This document shows positions 35,434-44,625 of a stretch of 64,000 nucleotides of DNA, in pieces. The notes beneath the pieces are model-generated. The model worked only from the letters and a program-made list of their open reading frames with translations, was not told the DNA's origin and ran no database searches. How positions within the stretch are numbered: the first letter of the stretch is position 1; each line of letters begins with the position of its first letter. This stretch comes from FEN-1219 sp963713355 (GTDB lineage: Bacteria; Pseudomonadota; Gammaproteobacteria; Steroidobacterales; Rariloculaceae). The stretch lies in NCBI GenBank assembly GCA_963713355.1, contig CAVQLK010000011.1, positions 372,001 to 436,000 on the forward strand, in the 5' to 3' direction. The translations under genes and the position numbers were made by a program.

Positions 35434-36408
35434 ATGTACGTATCCATTGTAGTTCCTTTGCACAACGAGGAGGACAGCATTGAGCCGCTCTATACGGCAT
35501 TGAAATCGGCGTTGCAGGCACTCCCCTACAACCACGAGATCCTGTTCATTGACGACGGCAGCCGCGATGCCACCGTCGAAAAAGCTCGCCGCTTAGCAGC
35601 GAGCGACACGGCGCTTCGGGTCATCAGGCTGCGCAGGAACTATGGCCAGACGCCGGCTATGGCCGCTGGAATCGATCAGGCGCGCGGCGACGTCGTTGTC
35701 ACCATGGACGGGGACCTGCAAAACGATCCGCGAGACATCGGCGAGCTAGTCCGCCACCTGGAAAACTATGACATAGCCGTCGGGTGGCGTTTCAATCGCC
35801 AGGACAAGCTGCTGAGCCGGAAGGTGCCATCCAGGGTCGCGAACTGGATCATCGGTAGGATCACCGGGGTGCCGATCAAGGACAACGGGTGCTCCCTAAA
35901 GGCGTATCGCGCAAGCGTCATCAAGAAGGTGCCTCTGTACTCGGACATGCATCGGTTCATCCCCGCCATGGCGTCGCTGGCGGGAGCCCGAGTCGTTGAA
36001 ATCAAGGTGCGGCACCACGCCCGCCAATTCGGTCAATCCAAATACGGCTTGAATCGCATCTTCAAGGTCTTGTTCGATCTGATGGCGATCAAGACGATTG
36101 TCTCGTTCGCGAGCCGTCCGCTGGTGTGGTTTGCGGTATTGGCACTGCCTAGCCTGCTCCTCAGCATCGCGACTCTCGCTGCGAGCATGGCTCCTTTGAT
36201 TAGTGGCGGCGGGACCATTTCGGGACCGCTTGCGGGCACCGGAGTGCTGTTCGGTGCTTTGACTGTTTTCTTAATCTTCAACGGTGCTCTTGCAGAGCTC
36301 GTCTACCATACGGGCGACGTGAACCTGAGCATAATGGGGCGCTTGACCATGGAGGTGAGCGAACATAATGAGGGAGATGGCCAAACCAATGCGCCTGCCG
36401 CAGGCTGA
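35434..36408 (+). CDS. GT2 glycosyltransferase with membrane anchor (DPM1/GtrB-like)
   Basis: 324 aa from ATG 35434 (MYVSIVVPLHNEED); a GTG nine bases upstream is an alternative. GT-A domain: EILFIDDGSRDATVEKARRL, RLRRNYGQTPAMAAGIDQA, VVTMDGDLQNDPRDI (the DGD/DLQNDP motif of polyprenyl-phosphate sugar synthases), VGWRFNRQDKLLSRKVPSR, then two C-terminal helices (FAVLALPSLLLSIATLAASM; GTGVLFGALTVFLIFNGALA). Family members make undecaprenyl-phosphate sugars, which would supply a donor to GT-C enzymes such as the GT39 protein at 4481. Overlaps the next gene by 41 nt. Confidence 0.87.
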   Translation: MYVSIVVPLHNEEDSIEPLYTALKSALQALPYNHEILFIDDGSRDATVEKARRLAASDTALRVIRLRRNYGQTPAMAAGIDQARGDVVVTMDGDLQNDPRDIGELVRHLENYDIAVGWRFNRQDKLLSRKVPSRVANWIIGRITGVPIKDNGCSLKAYRASVIKKVPLYSDMHRFIPAMASLAGARVVEIKVRHHARQFGQSKYGLNRIFKVLFDLMAIKTIVSFASRPLVWFAVLALPSLLLSIATLAASMAPLISGGGTISGPLAGTGVLFGALTVFLIFNGALAELVYHTGDVNLSIMGRLTMEVSEHNEGDGQTNAPAAG

Positions 36409-37381
36409 GCCCGCAAAACCGGCGCCCCGATTGTCGGTCGTGATCCCGGTCGGTGACCGCACCGACGATCTCGCGGAGCTCTTGGCGGGCTACAACGAGG
36501 AGCTCGAGAAAATCGGGTTCTCCTACGAGGTCATCGTAGTGGTCGACGGCGGGATGGGCCGGGTGGCTGCCGAGCTCGGCCAGTTGCAGCACTCCGGTAT
36601 ACGTTTTTCGCTGATCAAGCTCGCCAAGCGCTTCGGAGAAGCGGCGGCCCTGTCCGTGGGTTTCGCGCACGCGAGGGGCGCCCTGATATTGACTCTGCCG
36701 GCGTACCACCAGATAAAACCGGCATCGATCCACGACTTGACGGACGCGATCGCAGAGTGCGACATGGTGGTCGCACGCCGCTGGCCGCGAGCGGGATCTG
36801 CGTTCGAGGCGTTGCGCAGACGCGCGTTCCATTGGTTGTTGCAGGCGTTGAGCGGGGAGCGCTTCCGGGATTTGGGCTGCAGTGTCCGCCTCTTCAAGCG
36901 TGACGTCGCATCCGAAATCGACCTGTACGGCGACCAGCATAGATTCTTTCCCGTCTTGGCCAATCGGCTCGGTTTCCGCGTCAAGGAGATCGACGTCGCG
37001 CAGTCTGCGAAGGATCGGTTTCGCGGCGGATACCGGGTTCGCGAGTATCTGCACCGAGTTCTGGACATCGTCACGATCTTTTTTTTGGTTCGTTTTACGA
37101 AAAAGCCGTTGCGGTTTTTCGGAATGATCGGAAGCGTCGTGTCGATCTTCGGCGGAGCGGTGGTGTTCGTCGTCGTGATTCAGCGCCTGTTTTTTGCGGT
37201 TGCGCTTGCCGACCGGCCGGCGTTGCTACTTGGCTCGTTGCTCCTCGTGCTGGGAGTGCAGGTCTTTGCGCTCGGATTGATTGGCGAGCTCATTATCTTT
37301 ACTCATGCCGGACACTTGAGAGAGTACACCATCGCCGAGATCGTCAACGCCGATAGCGACACGCCCACAGCCGTACGGTGA
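36368..37381 (+). CDS. second GT2 glycosyltransferase with C-terminal membrane helices
   Basis: 337 aa, paralogous in layout to the preceding gene: LSVVIPVGDRTDDLAELLAG, SYEVIVVVDGGMGRVAAELG, LIKLAKRFGEAAALSVGFAH, ILTLPAYHQIKPASI, then MVVARRWPRAGSAFEALRR and two helices (FGMIGSVVSIFGGAVVFVVV; LLLGSLLLVLGVQVFALGLI). The first DxD-like position is VVDGG and the second, usually DGDLQ, is LPAYHQ, so the metal-binding and acceptor residues differ from the classical enzyme; it may be a partner or altered-specificity form. Stop overlaps the flippase start (GTGA). Confidence 0.78.
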   Translation: MREMAKPMRLPQAEPAKPAPRLSVVIPVGDRTDDLAELLAGYNEELEKIGFSYEVIVVVDGGMGRVAAELGQLQHSGIRFSLIKLAKRFGEAAALSVGFAHARGALILTLPAYHQIKPASIHDLTDAIAECDMVVARRWPRAGSAFEALRRRAFHWLLQALSGERFRDLGCSVRLFKRDVASEIDLYGDQHRFFPVLANRLGFRVKEIDVAQSAKDRFRGGYRVREYLHRVLDIVTIFFLVRFTKKPLRFFGMIGSVVSIFGGAVVFVVVIQRLFFAVALADRPALLLGSLLLVLGVQVFALGLIGELIIFTHAGHLREYTIAEIVNADSDTPTAVR

Positions 37382-38922
37382 GAACGGTCTCGTCCTCAGA
37401 TCGTCCCCAGCCACCGATTTTGGCATTGCGCGGTCCACTTCTGATGCAAAGTACTCCCCGGATCTCCCCTGGCCGCCGTTTTGCGCGCAACGTTACTTCG
37501 CTCGCCGCGGGTGGCGTGGTTGCCCAAGTCGCATTCGTCCTCATCGAAGTTGTTCTGGCGCGGCAGCTCGGGGCCGCGACTTACGGGATCTTCTCGATCA
37601 GTTATTCGGCGTGCCTGTTTGCGCTGATCGTCACCGATCTCGGCATTGACTGGTGGATAGTGCAGGAAGGCTCGCGAGATCGGGCCAAGTTGCCGGTATT
37701 GTTCGGCAACGCGCTCCGGCTGAAGGGCACCTTAGTCCTGCTCGCGTATGTCGCCGCCATGGCCGTCGTCTGGACGCTCGATTTGCCGACGGAGCTGAAG
37801 GTCTTTCTCACGGTGTTCGCCTTGTTCGTGCCGGGTATGTCGGTGAGCGACACCCTGGCCGCCGTTTTCTCTGCCGAGCAGCGAATGCATGTGAACGCGG
37901 TGTTCCAGGCCCTTGCACCCCTCACCGTTCTGATCTGCGCGCTGGCAGCTTACCTACTAGCACCTTCTTTGATCGGTGTCGGTGCATCGTATGCGGTGGG
38001 GATGACCATCGTGGCGACAGGTTGGCTGTGGTGGACCGTGCGCGAGCATCAGGTCGCGGGCGATTTCCGCGGCGCACTCCGCATGGCCGGCCAGAGTTAT
38101 CACTACGCGCTCTTCAGCGGGCTGTCCCAAGTCTTCTTTAGGATCGACATTGTGCTGCTCGCGTGGCTCGCCGGACCGATCGAGGCCGGGTTCTATGCCG
38201 CCGCGTTCAAGTTCGTCGATCTCTTCTACAAGGTTCCTGTCCTTTTGGGGCGCGTCATGGCGCCGGCTTTGTTCGTCAGCAGTCGCAAACCGGATCGCGA
38301 AGAGTTTCACGGCTTGGTCTCGGCTTATGCGCGAGGGTTGGTGCTCGTCGGTGTTGTGGCGGGCGTGGTGACGTGGTCCCTTGCGGACGAAATGGTGGGA
38401 CTACTGTTCGGAGGCCAATATGCGGAAAGCGCGGAAATGCTGCAGATCCTGAGCGTCTTGATGGTGCTCAAGTGTATGGCGTCGGTATCGCAGTGGGTGC
38501 TCTCTAGCTTGGACAAGCACGCGCTCCGATGGAGGTCCATGGCTGTCTGCGTCGCGTGCAGTATTGGACTCAGCCTGCTTCTGATCCCTCGCCTAGGGTC
38601 GATAGGCGCTGCGTATGCAACCGTCGCGAGCAATATCTTGCTCGTTCTGCTCCAGGTGACCGGGGGCTTCGGTCGCGAGCTCGCGCGTGATGCCTACAAA
38701 TGGTTTCTCGTCCCTGCCGGCATCGCCACCGCGATGCTGCTGCTCGTCATTGCGCTACCCCTAGACTCCCATGTGCTCAGCACGGGTTGTGCCGTGATTC
38801 TGATCTCGGCCGCTCTTATTGCGACAAGGTACATTCGCGTCGGCGAGGTACACGATATATTGAGAGCATTCGCGAAAATGTGGGCTGCACGAGCCCCTCA
38901 TAGCGATAGCGAAAATACCTAA
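37378..38922 (+). CDS. Wzx-type polysaccharide flippase (intact)
   Basis: 514 aa from GTG 37378, coupled to the upstream GT2 stop; ATG 37444 (MQSTPRISPGRRF) gives 492 aa and places the first helix about 18 residues in, as is usual, so it is the more likely start. About twelve to fourteen helices: SLAAGGVVAQVAFVLIEVVL, ATYGIFSISYSACLFALIVT, VLLAYVAAMAVVWTL, FRIDIVLLAWLAGPIEAGFY, and so on. Oligosaccharide flippase family (RfbX/Wzx) that moves lipid-linked repeat units to the periplasm. The only uninterrupted flippase of the locus. Confidence 0.87.
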   Translation: MRTVSSSDRPQPPILALRGPLLMQSTPRISPGRRFARNVTSLAAGGVVAQVAFVLIEVVLARQLGAATYGIFSISYSACLFALIVTDLGIDWWIVQEGSRDRAKLPVLFGNALRLKGTLVLLAYVAAMAVVWTLDLPTELKVFLTVFALFVPGMSVSDTLAAVFSAEQRMHVNAVFQALAPLTVLICALAAYLLAPSLIGVGASYAVGMTIVATGWLWWTVREHQVAGDFRGALRMAGQSYHYALFSGLSQVFFRIDIVLLAWLAGPIEAGFYAAAFKFVDLFYKVPVLLGRVMAPALFVSSRKPDREEFHGLVSAYARGLVLVGVVAGVVTWSLADEMVGLLFGGQYAESAEMLQILSVLMVLKCMASVSQWVLSSLDKHALRWRSMAVCVACSIGLSLLLIPRLGSIGAAYATVASNILLVLLQVTGGFGRELARDAYKWFLVPAGIATAMLLLVIALPLDSHVLSTGCAVILISAALIATRYIRVGEVHDILRAFAKMWAARAPHSDSENT

Positions 38923-38941
38923 GGTAAGCGGAGAGCCAGCC

Positions 38942-40699
38942 GTGAGTGCGATATTCGGGGTTGTCGGCAGAGCGTCAGCCGCAGAGTTGAACGAGATGGG
39001 CAGCCGCCTCGCGCACCGAGGCCGCTTGTGCCGCTGGCAGGAGGTTGCTGACGGCGTGTATTTGGGATACGTCGCGAACGAGGAACGCACGTTCATCACG
39101 AATGGTTCTGTGACGTCGGTGGTCGATGGGTCAGCGGCGACCGAAGGCATTGCTTCACACGGCGATGTAATCGACAGATTCTTGAAAGGCGGCATCGCCG
39201 GCCTGGAGGGCGGCAACGCACCGTTCGCGCTGGCGGCGTGGGACGATGAGAGTCGTACGATCCGACTTGCGCGCGACTTCGTGGGCATCAAACCACTGCA
39301 CTACTACGCGTTGCCGGCGTTCGGCGTGATCTTTGCGACGGAGTACAAGGCACTGCTTGCGCACTCCGCAGTTCCGGCGGAACCGGACCTCGATGCGATC
39401 CAGTACCTTCAGTGCTACAAGCGTACGCCCGGCATGCGCACCCTGATTCGCAGTATTCTTTCTGTACCCCCAGGTGCGGTGCTCCGTTTCGATGCGGACG
39501 GAGCACAGACCGAGGAGGGGCGCATGCGCGGATTGGCGGTCGACATCAAAGCAGTCGATGAAGACCAAGCGCGGGTCGAATTGGGGCAAGAGTTCATGGA
39601 GGCCGCGCGCCGTCTCGTTGCGAACCATTCGCGAATCGGCATCGCGCTCAGTGGGGGTATCGATTCCGTGGGGGTCGCCTACGCCTGCCGTCAATGCGCA
39701 CCCGACGCCGAGCTCACGGGTTTCACCGCGGGATACGGTGCGGACGATCCAGAAGTCCGCACCGCGGCCCTGGTTATGGAGCGAATTAACGGACGCCATG
39801 AACCGGTTGTCGTGACCGCCGAGACCATGGTCAGCCGCCTGCCGGAGGCGGTCTGGCATCTCGAGAATCCGGTCGGTCGCAGCGAGACTGTTCAGTTTCT
39901 TGAGCTTGGGCGCGCCGCGCGGAAGAGCGGTTTCGATTGGCTGATGAGTGGAATGGGCGCCGACAATCTATTCGCCGGAATGCCGAGGCATAAAGTCTTA
40001 TGGCTGGGCGACGTTGTACCTCCCCTTCGCAAGGATCTTATCGAATTTTACGCGCTCACGCAGTCCGGCCGACCACCGCAACGGCTGCTTGCTCGCGCCA
40101 TGGAGGCGATGTATTTCCGCAATTCGGTGCCTCCCGTGCCTAGGATTGTTGGGTCGGACTATGTAGCCGCGCTGCCGGTCCTCGCTGCACCTGGTCCGGA
40201 ATACATCAATCGCTGTCTAGTTGCGGGAGCCAACGAAAACGTTTCCCGTTCTTTGGTCCGAATGGAGCGTCCAGTGCAGGCCTTTGGGGTCGATTTCGTC
40301 GCGCCGTTCTTCGACCGAAGCGTCATGGATTACGCGTTCCGCCTGCCCAGTCGACTGAAGATAAAACGAGGCAAGGAGAAGTACATCTTGCGCAGCGCGT
40401 TACGCGCCATCGTTCCGCGCGAGCTACTTGATATCCCCAAATTCCCGATGCGAATGCGCTACGACGAGGGCTTCGCGGACGCCCTCGATTCCCTCTGCTC
40501 ACGCTATCTGTCCAAGGAAAAAGTGGAGCGTCGCGGGTTCTTCAAATTCGAAGCGCTGCAAGGATTCCGCAGCTTTAGACGCAACGGGCGTTACAGCGCG
40601 GAAGGCGGGATGCGCTTGTGGACGGCGGTCGCGACGGAAATTTGGGCCGAACAGTTCTTGGACTCGCGGGGCGCGCGACCCGAGTCGTTACGCTCGTGA
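38942..40699 (+). CDS. asparagine-synthase-like protein with Ser in place of the glutaminase Cys
   Basis: 585 aa from GTG 38942. Class II glutamine amidotransferases start M-C-G; here the start is MSAIFGVVGRASAAELNEMG, so the catalytic Cys2 is Ser. The rest of the N-terminal domain is kept (LAHRGRLCRWQEV, APFALAAWDDESRTIRLARD, KPLHYYALPAFGVIFATEYK). The synthetase domain has the PP-loop IALSGGIDSVGVAYACRQ and DWLMSGMGADNLFAGMPRHK, plus KIKRGKEKYILRSALR. It could use free ammonia or another amine, or form an amide or beta-lactam-like bond on a substrate other than Asp. First gene of a plus-strand module, 19 nt after the flippase. Confidence 0.85.
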   Translation: MSAIFGVVGRASAAELNEMGSRLAHRGRLCRWQEVADGVYLGYVANEERTFITNGSVTSVVDGSAATEGIASHGDVIDRFLKGGIAGLEGGNAPFALAAWDDESRTIRLARDFVGIKPLHYYALPAFGVIFATEYKALLAHSAVPAEPDLDAIQYLQCYKRTPGMRTLIRSILSVPPGAVLRFDADGAQTEEGRMRGLAVDIKAVDEDQARVELGQEFMEAARRLVANHSRIGIALSGGIDSVGVAYACRQCAPDAELTGFTAGYGADDPEVRTAALVMERINGRHEPVVVTAETMVSRLPEAVWHLENPVGRSETVQFLELGRAARKSGFDWLMSGMGADNLFAGMPRHKVLWLGDVVPPLRKDLIEFYALTQSGRPPQRLLARAMEAMYFRNSVPPVPRIVGSDYVAALPVLAAPGPEYINRCLVAGANENVSRSLVRMERPVQAFGVDFVAPFFDRSVMDYAFRLPSRLKIKRGKEKYILRSALRAIVPRELLDIPKFPMRMRYDEGFADALDSLCSRYLSKEKVERRGFFKFEALQGFRSFRRNGRYSAEGGMRLWTAVATEIWAEQFLDSRGARPESLRS

Positions 40700-40806
40700 G
40701 TTCCGACGTTGGGGGGCGTCTCCCTTGCGTGATGTCGTTCGTAGACGACCCTCGGGATAACTCTTAACCTCGACGATTAGCCATACTTGGGGACGAATCG
40801 AGGACT

Positions 40807-41625
40807 ATGTCAATGAGAGACGCCCCTGGGACAGCGTCCGTGCCTCCGCAAACCGAGACGCAGCTCGATCGGCTCGACGCCGTCAGATCGTTTTGGGACA
40901 ACCACGTTCACGATTGGAAAATTGCACGCAGCGCGCCCGGCACCCACGAGTTCTTCCTCGAGATCGAGGACTATCGTTTCGAGAAGCTTGCCTATTTGCC
41001 CAAGGTCGTAGATTTCGCCGGTTACGCGGGAAAGTCGGTGCTCGATGTCGGGTGCGGAGTCGGCAACGACGTTTCGCGATTCGCGCGTGGTGGTGCACTC
41101 GTGACGGGGATCGATCTCGCACCGCATTCGATCGAGCTAGCTCGCGCGAATTTCGCACAGCGCGGTCTGAACGGCGACTTCCAGGTCATGAACGGCGAAG
41201 CCCTGGATTTTCCCGACAATAGTTTTGACCTTGTCTACTGCCACACAGTACTGCATTTCACGCCGAATCCGCAGCGTATGATTGATGAGATCCATAGAGT
41301 TACTAAGCCGGGCGGTACGGCGATTCTAATGACGGTCAACCGCAAGTCCTGGCTCTACGCCATGCATCGCGCCGCGAAGCTCGAGATCGACCACCTGGAT
41401 TCGCCGGTTTACTATAAGTTCACGATTGAAGAGTTCGGAAACATGCTTCGCGCATTTCACGATGTGCGGATCGTGCCCGAGCGATTTCCCGTGCGTACCA
41501 AGGTGCATTCCGGGTGGAAGGCGCGATTGTTCAACGCGCTGTTCGTCGATCCTTTCAATCTACTACCCCGCCGACTGGTGCGTCGCACCGGCCATCATTT
41601 GATGGCGTTTTGCTCGAAGGCTTAG
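40807..41625 (+). CDS. class I SAM-dependent methyltransferase
   Basis: 272 aa. SFWDNHVHDWKIARSAPGTH lead, then KSVLDVGCGVGNDVSRFARG (perfect motif I), VTGIDLAPHSIELARANFAQ, GEALDFPDNSFDLVYCHTVL, and RVTKPGGTAILMTVNRKSWL. C-terminal segment (FTIEEFGNMLRAFHDVRIVP) resembles small-molecule or sugar methyltransferases. Follows the asparagine-synthase-like gene by 107 nt and precedes the FAD oxidase by 13 nt, which suggests one operon. Confidence 0.85.
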   Translation: MSMRDAPGTASVPPQTETQLDRLDAVRSFWDNHVHDWKIARSAPGTHEFFLEIEDYRFEKLAYLPKVVDFAGYAGKSVLDVGCGVGNDVSRFARGGALVTGIDLAPHSIELARANFAQRGLNGDFQVMNGEALDFPDNSFDLVYCHTVLHFTPNPQRMIDEIHRVTKPGGTAILMTVNRKSWLYAMHRAAKLEIDHLDSPVYYKFTIEEFGNMLRAFHDVRIVPERFPVRTKVHSGWKARLFNALFVDPFNLLPRRLVRRTGHHLMAFCSKA

Positions 41626-41638
41626 CCCGGCCAGAGAC

Positions 41639-43291
41639 ATGAAGAGGCAGCCTGACCTGCTGAGCGATGGCGTTTTCGATCTGATCGTGATTGGAGGAGG
41701 TATCCAAGGCGCGTGCATTGCGATGGATGCAGCGGTGCGCGGATTGCGAGTCGCGTTGCTCGAGAAGGGCGACTTCGGATGCGCTACTTCGCATAGTTCA
41801 TTGAAACTCTTGCATGGCGGATTGCGGTACTTGCAGCACTTCGACTTGCCGCGAATCCGGCAATCGATTACCGAGCGTCGATACTGGTTGTCGGCCGCTC
41901 CGCATTTATGTCGCCCACTTGCGTTTCTCATGCCGCTGCGCGGTCTTGGCACGCGCAGCAGAGCGGCCTTGTTCGCCGCGATGAAGGTCTATGATCTCGT
42001 CAGCCTCGGTCGGAATTCGGGTGTGCGCCCAGAGTGCCGGATACCGCCAGGTTATACCGTGTCCCGAGAAACCCTCTACGAGCTCGCGCCGGGGTTACGC
42101 CCAGGCTATACAAGCGGGGCGATCTGGCACGACGGACAAATGCTCGAAGCCGATCGTCTGCTGCTGGCTTGCATGGTTGCGGCGAGCGAGGCCGGCGCAG
42201 TGGTCCTCAACTACGCGGAGGTGCTCGGTCTGCGGCAGCAACGGGACCATCGCGTCACCGGCGTGAATGTTCGCGATCGAATGACGGGCCGAGAATTCGA
42301 AGTGCGCGGCAGCCACACCGCGCTCGCGGCCGGACCCTGGAACCCGACGTTCCTGCGTCGCGCGGGTATTCGGCGTGCGCAGGCGACGGTTTCGCAGATC
42401 AAGAACATGAACGTAGTTGTGCCTCGCCTCTTTGAGCACGACGCGCTTGCGGTAGGAATAGAAAGTCGGCGGAGATCCGATTCGACCGTAGGGAACACGA
42501 ACCGTCTGTTCTTCGTGACGCCATGGAAAGATTGGTCGATCATCGGAACAACCCACGAGCCATTCGACGCAGAACCGGAAACGTGCAGTTTCGACGATCA
42601 CGACGTCGAAGAATTCCTGGGTGAGTTCAACGAAGCGTACACGCGCAGCGCCTTACGTCGAGAGGACGTGTTGTACGTTTACGGAGGCTTGACGCCGGGT
42701 GAAGGCGGCGAAGGTCAGCCCCGCCGTTCTCGGCATGGAACCGTAACGGATCACGAGAGGATCGATGGAGTAAAGGGGCTTTGGACCGTGACGGGCGTCA
42801 AATATACTACTGCCAGATGGTTGGCCGAGCGCGCAGTCGATGCGATCGTCGATCGCGTTATGAGCAAACCGTGCTCGTGCACGCTTCTCGGGAAGCCTTT
42901 GCCGGGCGGCGAGCGCTACGCAGGACGCGAGGCGGTTGTGAACAGCCTCGTGGGCGCCACGGGTCTCGAACCTGCTCAGTTGCTCGACTTCGCAATGGCG
43001 TATGGCAGCCGCGCCGAACAAGTGCTCGATCGCGGTGGCTTCGAACGGGGTTCCGGCGTTAACGGGCTCTTGCGATGCCGGCTAGCGTATTCCATTCGCG
43101 AGGAGATGGCCGTGTCGGCCGGTGACCTTCTTTACAGACGGACGAGCCTCGGTGTGACCGGCGGCGATGCACCCGGGTTGCGCTCCGAGATAGAGTCGTT
43201 GCTGGAGCGAGAGCTGGGGCGTCGGGATGTTCCTGGTCGACATTCGGACCTTGCGACCGGCGATTCCAAGGCTGTTGGCGTGAGCCGGTAA
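41639..43291 (+). CDS. glycerol-3-phosphate dehydrogenase/oxidase (GlpD/GlpA) family flavoprotein
   Basis: 550 aa. FAD-binding start DLIVIGGGIQGACIAMDAAV (GxGxxG), then family markers KGDFGCATSHSSLKLLHGGL and RYLQHFDLPRIRQSITERRY; the C-terminal DAO domain has DRLFFVTPWKDWSIIGTTHE-like sequence and GLWTVTGVKYTTARWLAERA. Family members oxidise sn-glycerol-3-phosphate to dihydroxyacetone phosphate with transfer of electrons to quinone. Here it lies between a methyltransferase and an epimerase inside a surface-polysaccharide locus, not with glpK/glpF, so a substrate other than free glycerol phosphate is quite possible. Cys-rich tail (MSKPCSCTLLGKPL). Confidence 0.83.
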   Translation: MKRQPDLLSDGVFDLIVIGGGIQGACIAMDAAVRGLRVALLEKGDFGCATSHSSLKLLHGGLRYLQHFDLPRIRQSITERRYWLSAAPHLCRPLAFLMPLRGLGTRSRAALFAAMKVYDLVSLGRNSGVRPECRIPPGYTVSRETLYELAPGLRPGYTSGAIWHDGQMLEADRLLLACMVAASEAGAVVLNYAEVLGLRQQRDHRVTGVNVRDRMTGREFEVRGSHTALAAGPWNPTFLRRAGIRRAQATVSQIKNMNVVVPRLFEHDALAVGIESRRRSDSTVGNTNRLFFVTPWKDWSIIGTTHEPFDAEPETCSFDDHDVEEFLGEFNEAYTRSALRREDVLYVYGGLTPGEGGEGQPRRSRHGTVTDHERIDGVKGLWTVTGVKYTTARWLAERAVDAIVDRVMSKPCSCTLLGKPLPGGERYAGREAVVNSLVGATGLEPAQLLDFAMAYGSRAEQVLDRGGFERGSGVNGLLRCRLAYSIREEMAVSAGDLLYRRTSLGVTGGDAPGLRSEIESLLERELGRRDVPGRHSDLATGDSKAVGVSR

Positions 43292-43320
43292 GGCTTGGAT
43301 TTAGTGGAAAGGAACGACAG

Positions 43321-44304
43321 ATGAAGGTTTGCGTAACAGGCGGCACCGGCTTCACTGGCGCCGCACTCGTCGAACGTTTGCTCGACGACGGTCATGCGGT
43401 GTCGGTCCTTGATAAGCAGCCGGGATTGATTGCGGAGCGGCTCCAGAAACGTGGAGCAGAGCTGATTTATGGCAGCGTAACCGATCCGAAGGTCGTAGCT
43501 CAGGCCGTGAAGGGCTGTGAGGTAGTCTTTCACCTAGCCGCGGCGTTTCGCGAGTTGAACGTACCGGACAGCGTTTACAAGGACGTGAACGTCGGCGGAA
43601 CTCGGGTCGTTGCGGAACAATCATTGCAGGCGGGAGCGCGTAAGCTCGTGTACTGCAGCACGCAGGGCGTCCACGGCCATATAACGTCCCCACCCGGCAA
43701 CGAGAATTCTCCGATTGCCCCGGCGGACTATTATCAGCAGACGAAATATGAGGGCGAACTAGAGTTGCCGAACTTTCAGGATAAGGGGCTCGAATACACC
43801 ATCATTCGGCCCACGGCGATCTACGGGCCGGGAGATCCAGGACGGTTCGTCATGATCTATCGCCGAGCCAAGAAAGGGGTGTTCCCGATGTTCGGCGCCG
43901 GGCGAACATACTACCATCCCGTCTACATCGACAATCTGGTCGACGCGTTCGTGCTGGCAATGCCGCGAGGGGCGGGGAGGGGACAAGCGTACATCATCGC
44001 TGACGAGCAGTATTTCTCGCTCGATGAGTTGGTGAAGCGCGTCGGGAAGGCCATCGGCGTCGATGTGCGCGTGCCGCATTATCCGATTTGGCCGCTTATC
44101 CTCGGTGGCCATATCGTCGAGAAGGTCTGTAAACCCTTCGGCATAACCCCGCCGATTTTTCCCCGACGAGTCGACTGGTTTCGGCAGGTTCGTGCTTTTG
44201 ACATCAGCAAAGCAAAAAAAGATCTGAACTATCGGCCGCGTGTCGGCATCGATGAAGGGTTGAGAAGAACTGGCGAATGGTACTCCAAGGAGGGGTACAT
44301 CTAG
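43321..44304 (+). CDS. NAD-dependent epimerase/dehydratase (extended SDR), copy 1
   Basis: 327 aa, ribosome site GGAAAGGA before ATG 43321. Rossmann motif VTGGTGFTGAAL (TGxxGxxG), KGCEVVFHLAAAFRE, the SDR pair YQQTKYEGEL (YxxxK) with the upstream Ser in VYCSTQGVHG, and PTAIYGPGDPGRF. 3beta-HSD-like end: EKVCKPFGITPPIFPRRVDW. Paralogous to the gene at 45687 (shared EKVC/ENVC and PRRVDWF/RRRVDFF regions). Oxidises or epimerises a nucleotide or lipid-linked sugar; exact substrate unknown. Confidence 0.83.
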   Translation: MKVCVTGGTGFTGAALVERLLDDGHAVSVLDKQPGLIAERLQKRGAELIYGSVTDPKVVAQAVKGCEVVFHLAAAFRELNVPDSVYKDVNVGGTRVVAEQSLQAGARKLVYCSTQGVHGHITSPPGNENSPIAPADYYQQTKYEGELELPNFQDKGLEYTIIRPTAIYGPGDPGRFVMIYRRAKKGVFPMFGAGRTYYHPVYIDNLVDAFVLAMPRGAGRGQAYIIADEQYFSLDELVKRVGKAIGVDVRVPHYPIWPLILGGHIVEKVCKPFGITPPIFPRRVDWFRQVRAFDISKAKKDLNYRPRVGIDEGLRRTGEWYSKEGYI

Positions 44305-44381
44305 CGTTGTCGGGGCGCATCCGGCGCGCGACCGGTGCGGTGCGAGGGGAGGCGACGTCAGAAATAGGCGACGTTAGCGCG

Positions 44382-44519
44382 CTACGAAAAGCGGCGCCGC
44401 GCTCCACCCATTACGCCGCAAAATAACTTCCGCAGCGCCGGCCTGTCGACCTTGCCGTTCAGATTGAGCGGCAGATCATCCGGAACCGTTCGCATCCGCG
44501 ATTGCACGCGAATCGGTTG
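44382..44519 (-). pseudogene. C-terminal fragment of an AMP-dependent acyl-CoA ligase
   Basis: Minus strand reads RTVPDDLPLNLNGKVDRPAL, RKLF, then a short Arg-rich end and TAG. This is the A10 motif (LPLNxNGKxDRxAL with the catalytic Lys) and terminus of the ANL ligase superfamily, including the exosortase-A-associated acyl-CoA ligase. Sequence upstream of about 44500 is no longer recognisable, so only the last about 40 residues remain. The 322-bp gap between the epimerase and the next gene otherwise holds no gene. Confidence 0.7.
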
Positions 44520-44625
44520 CAACCACGACCGCGATCTTGGAGCTACCGGTGCACTGTCGGACTTTTGCGGAGCACAGCATCATGAAGAAACCTCGCGTCC
44601 CCCGAATTGCCAACGAGAAACGTTG

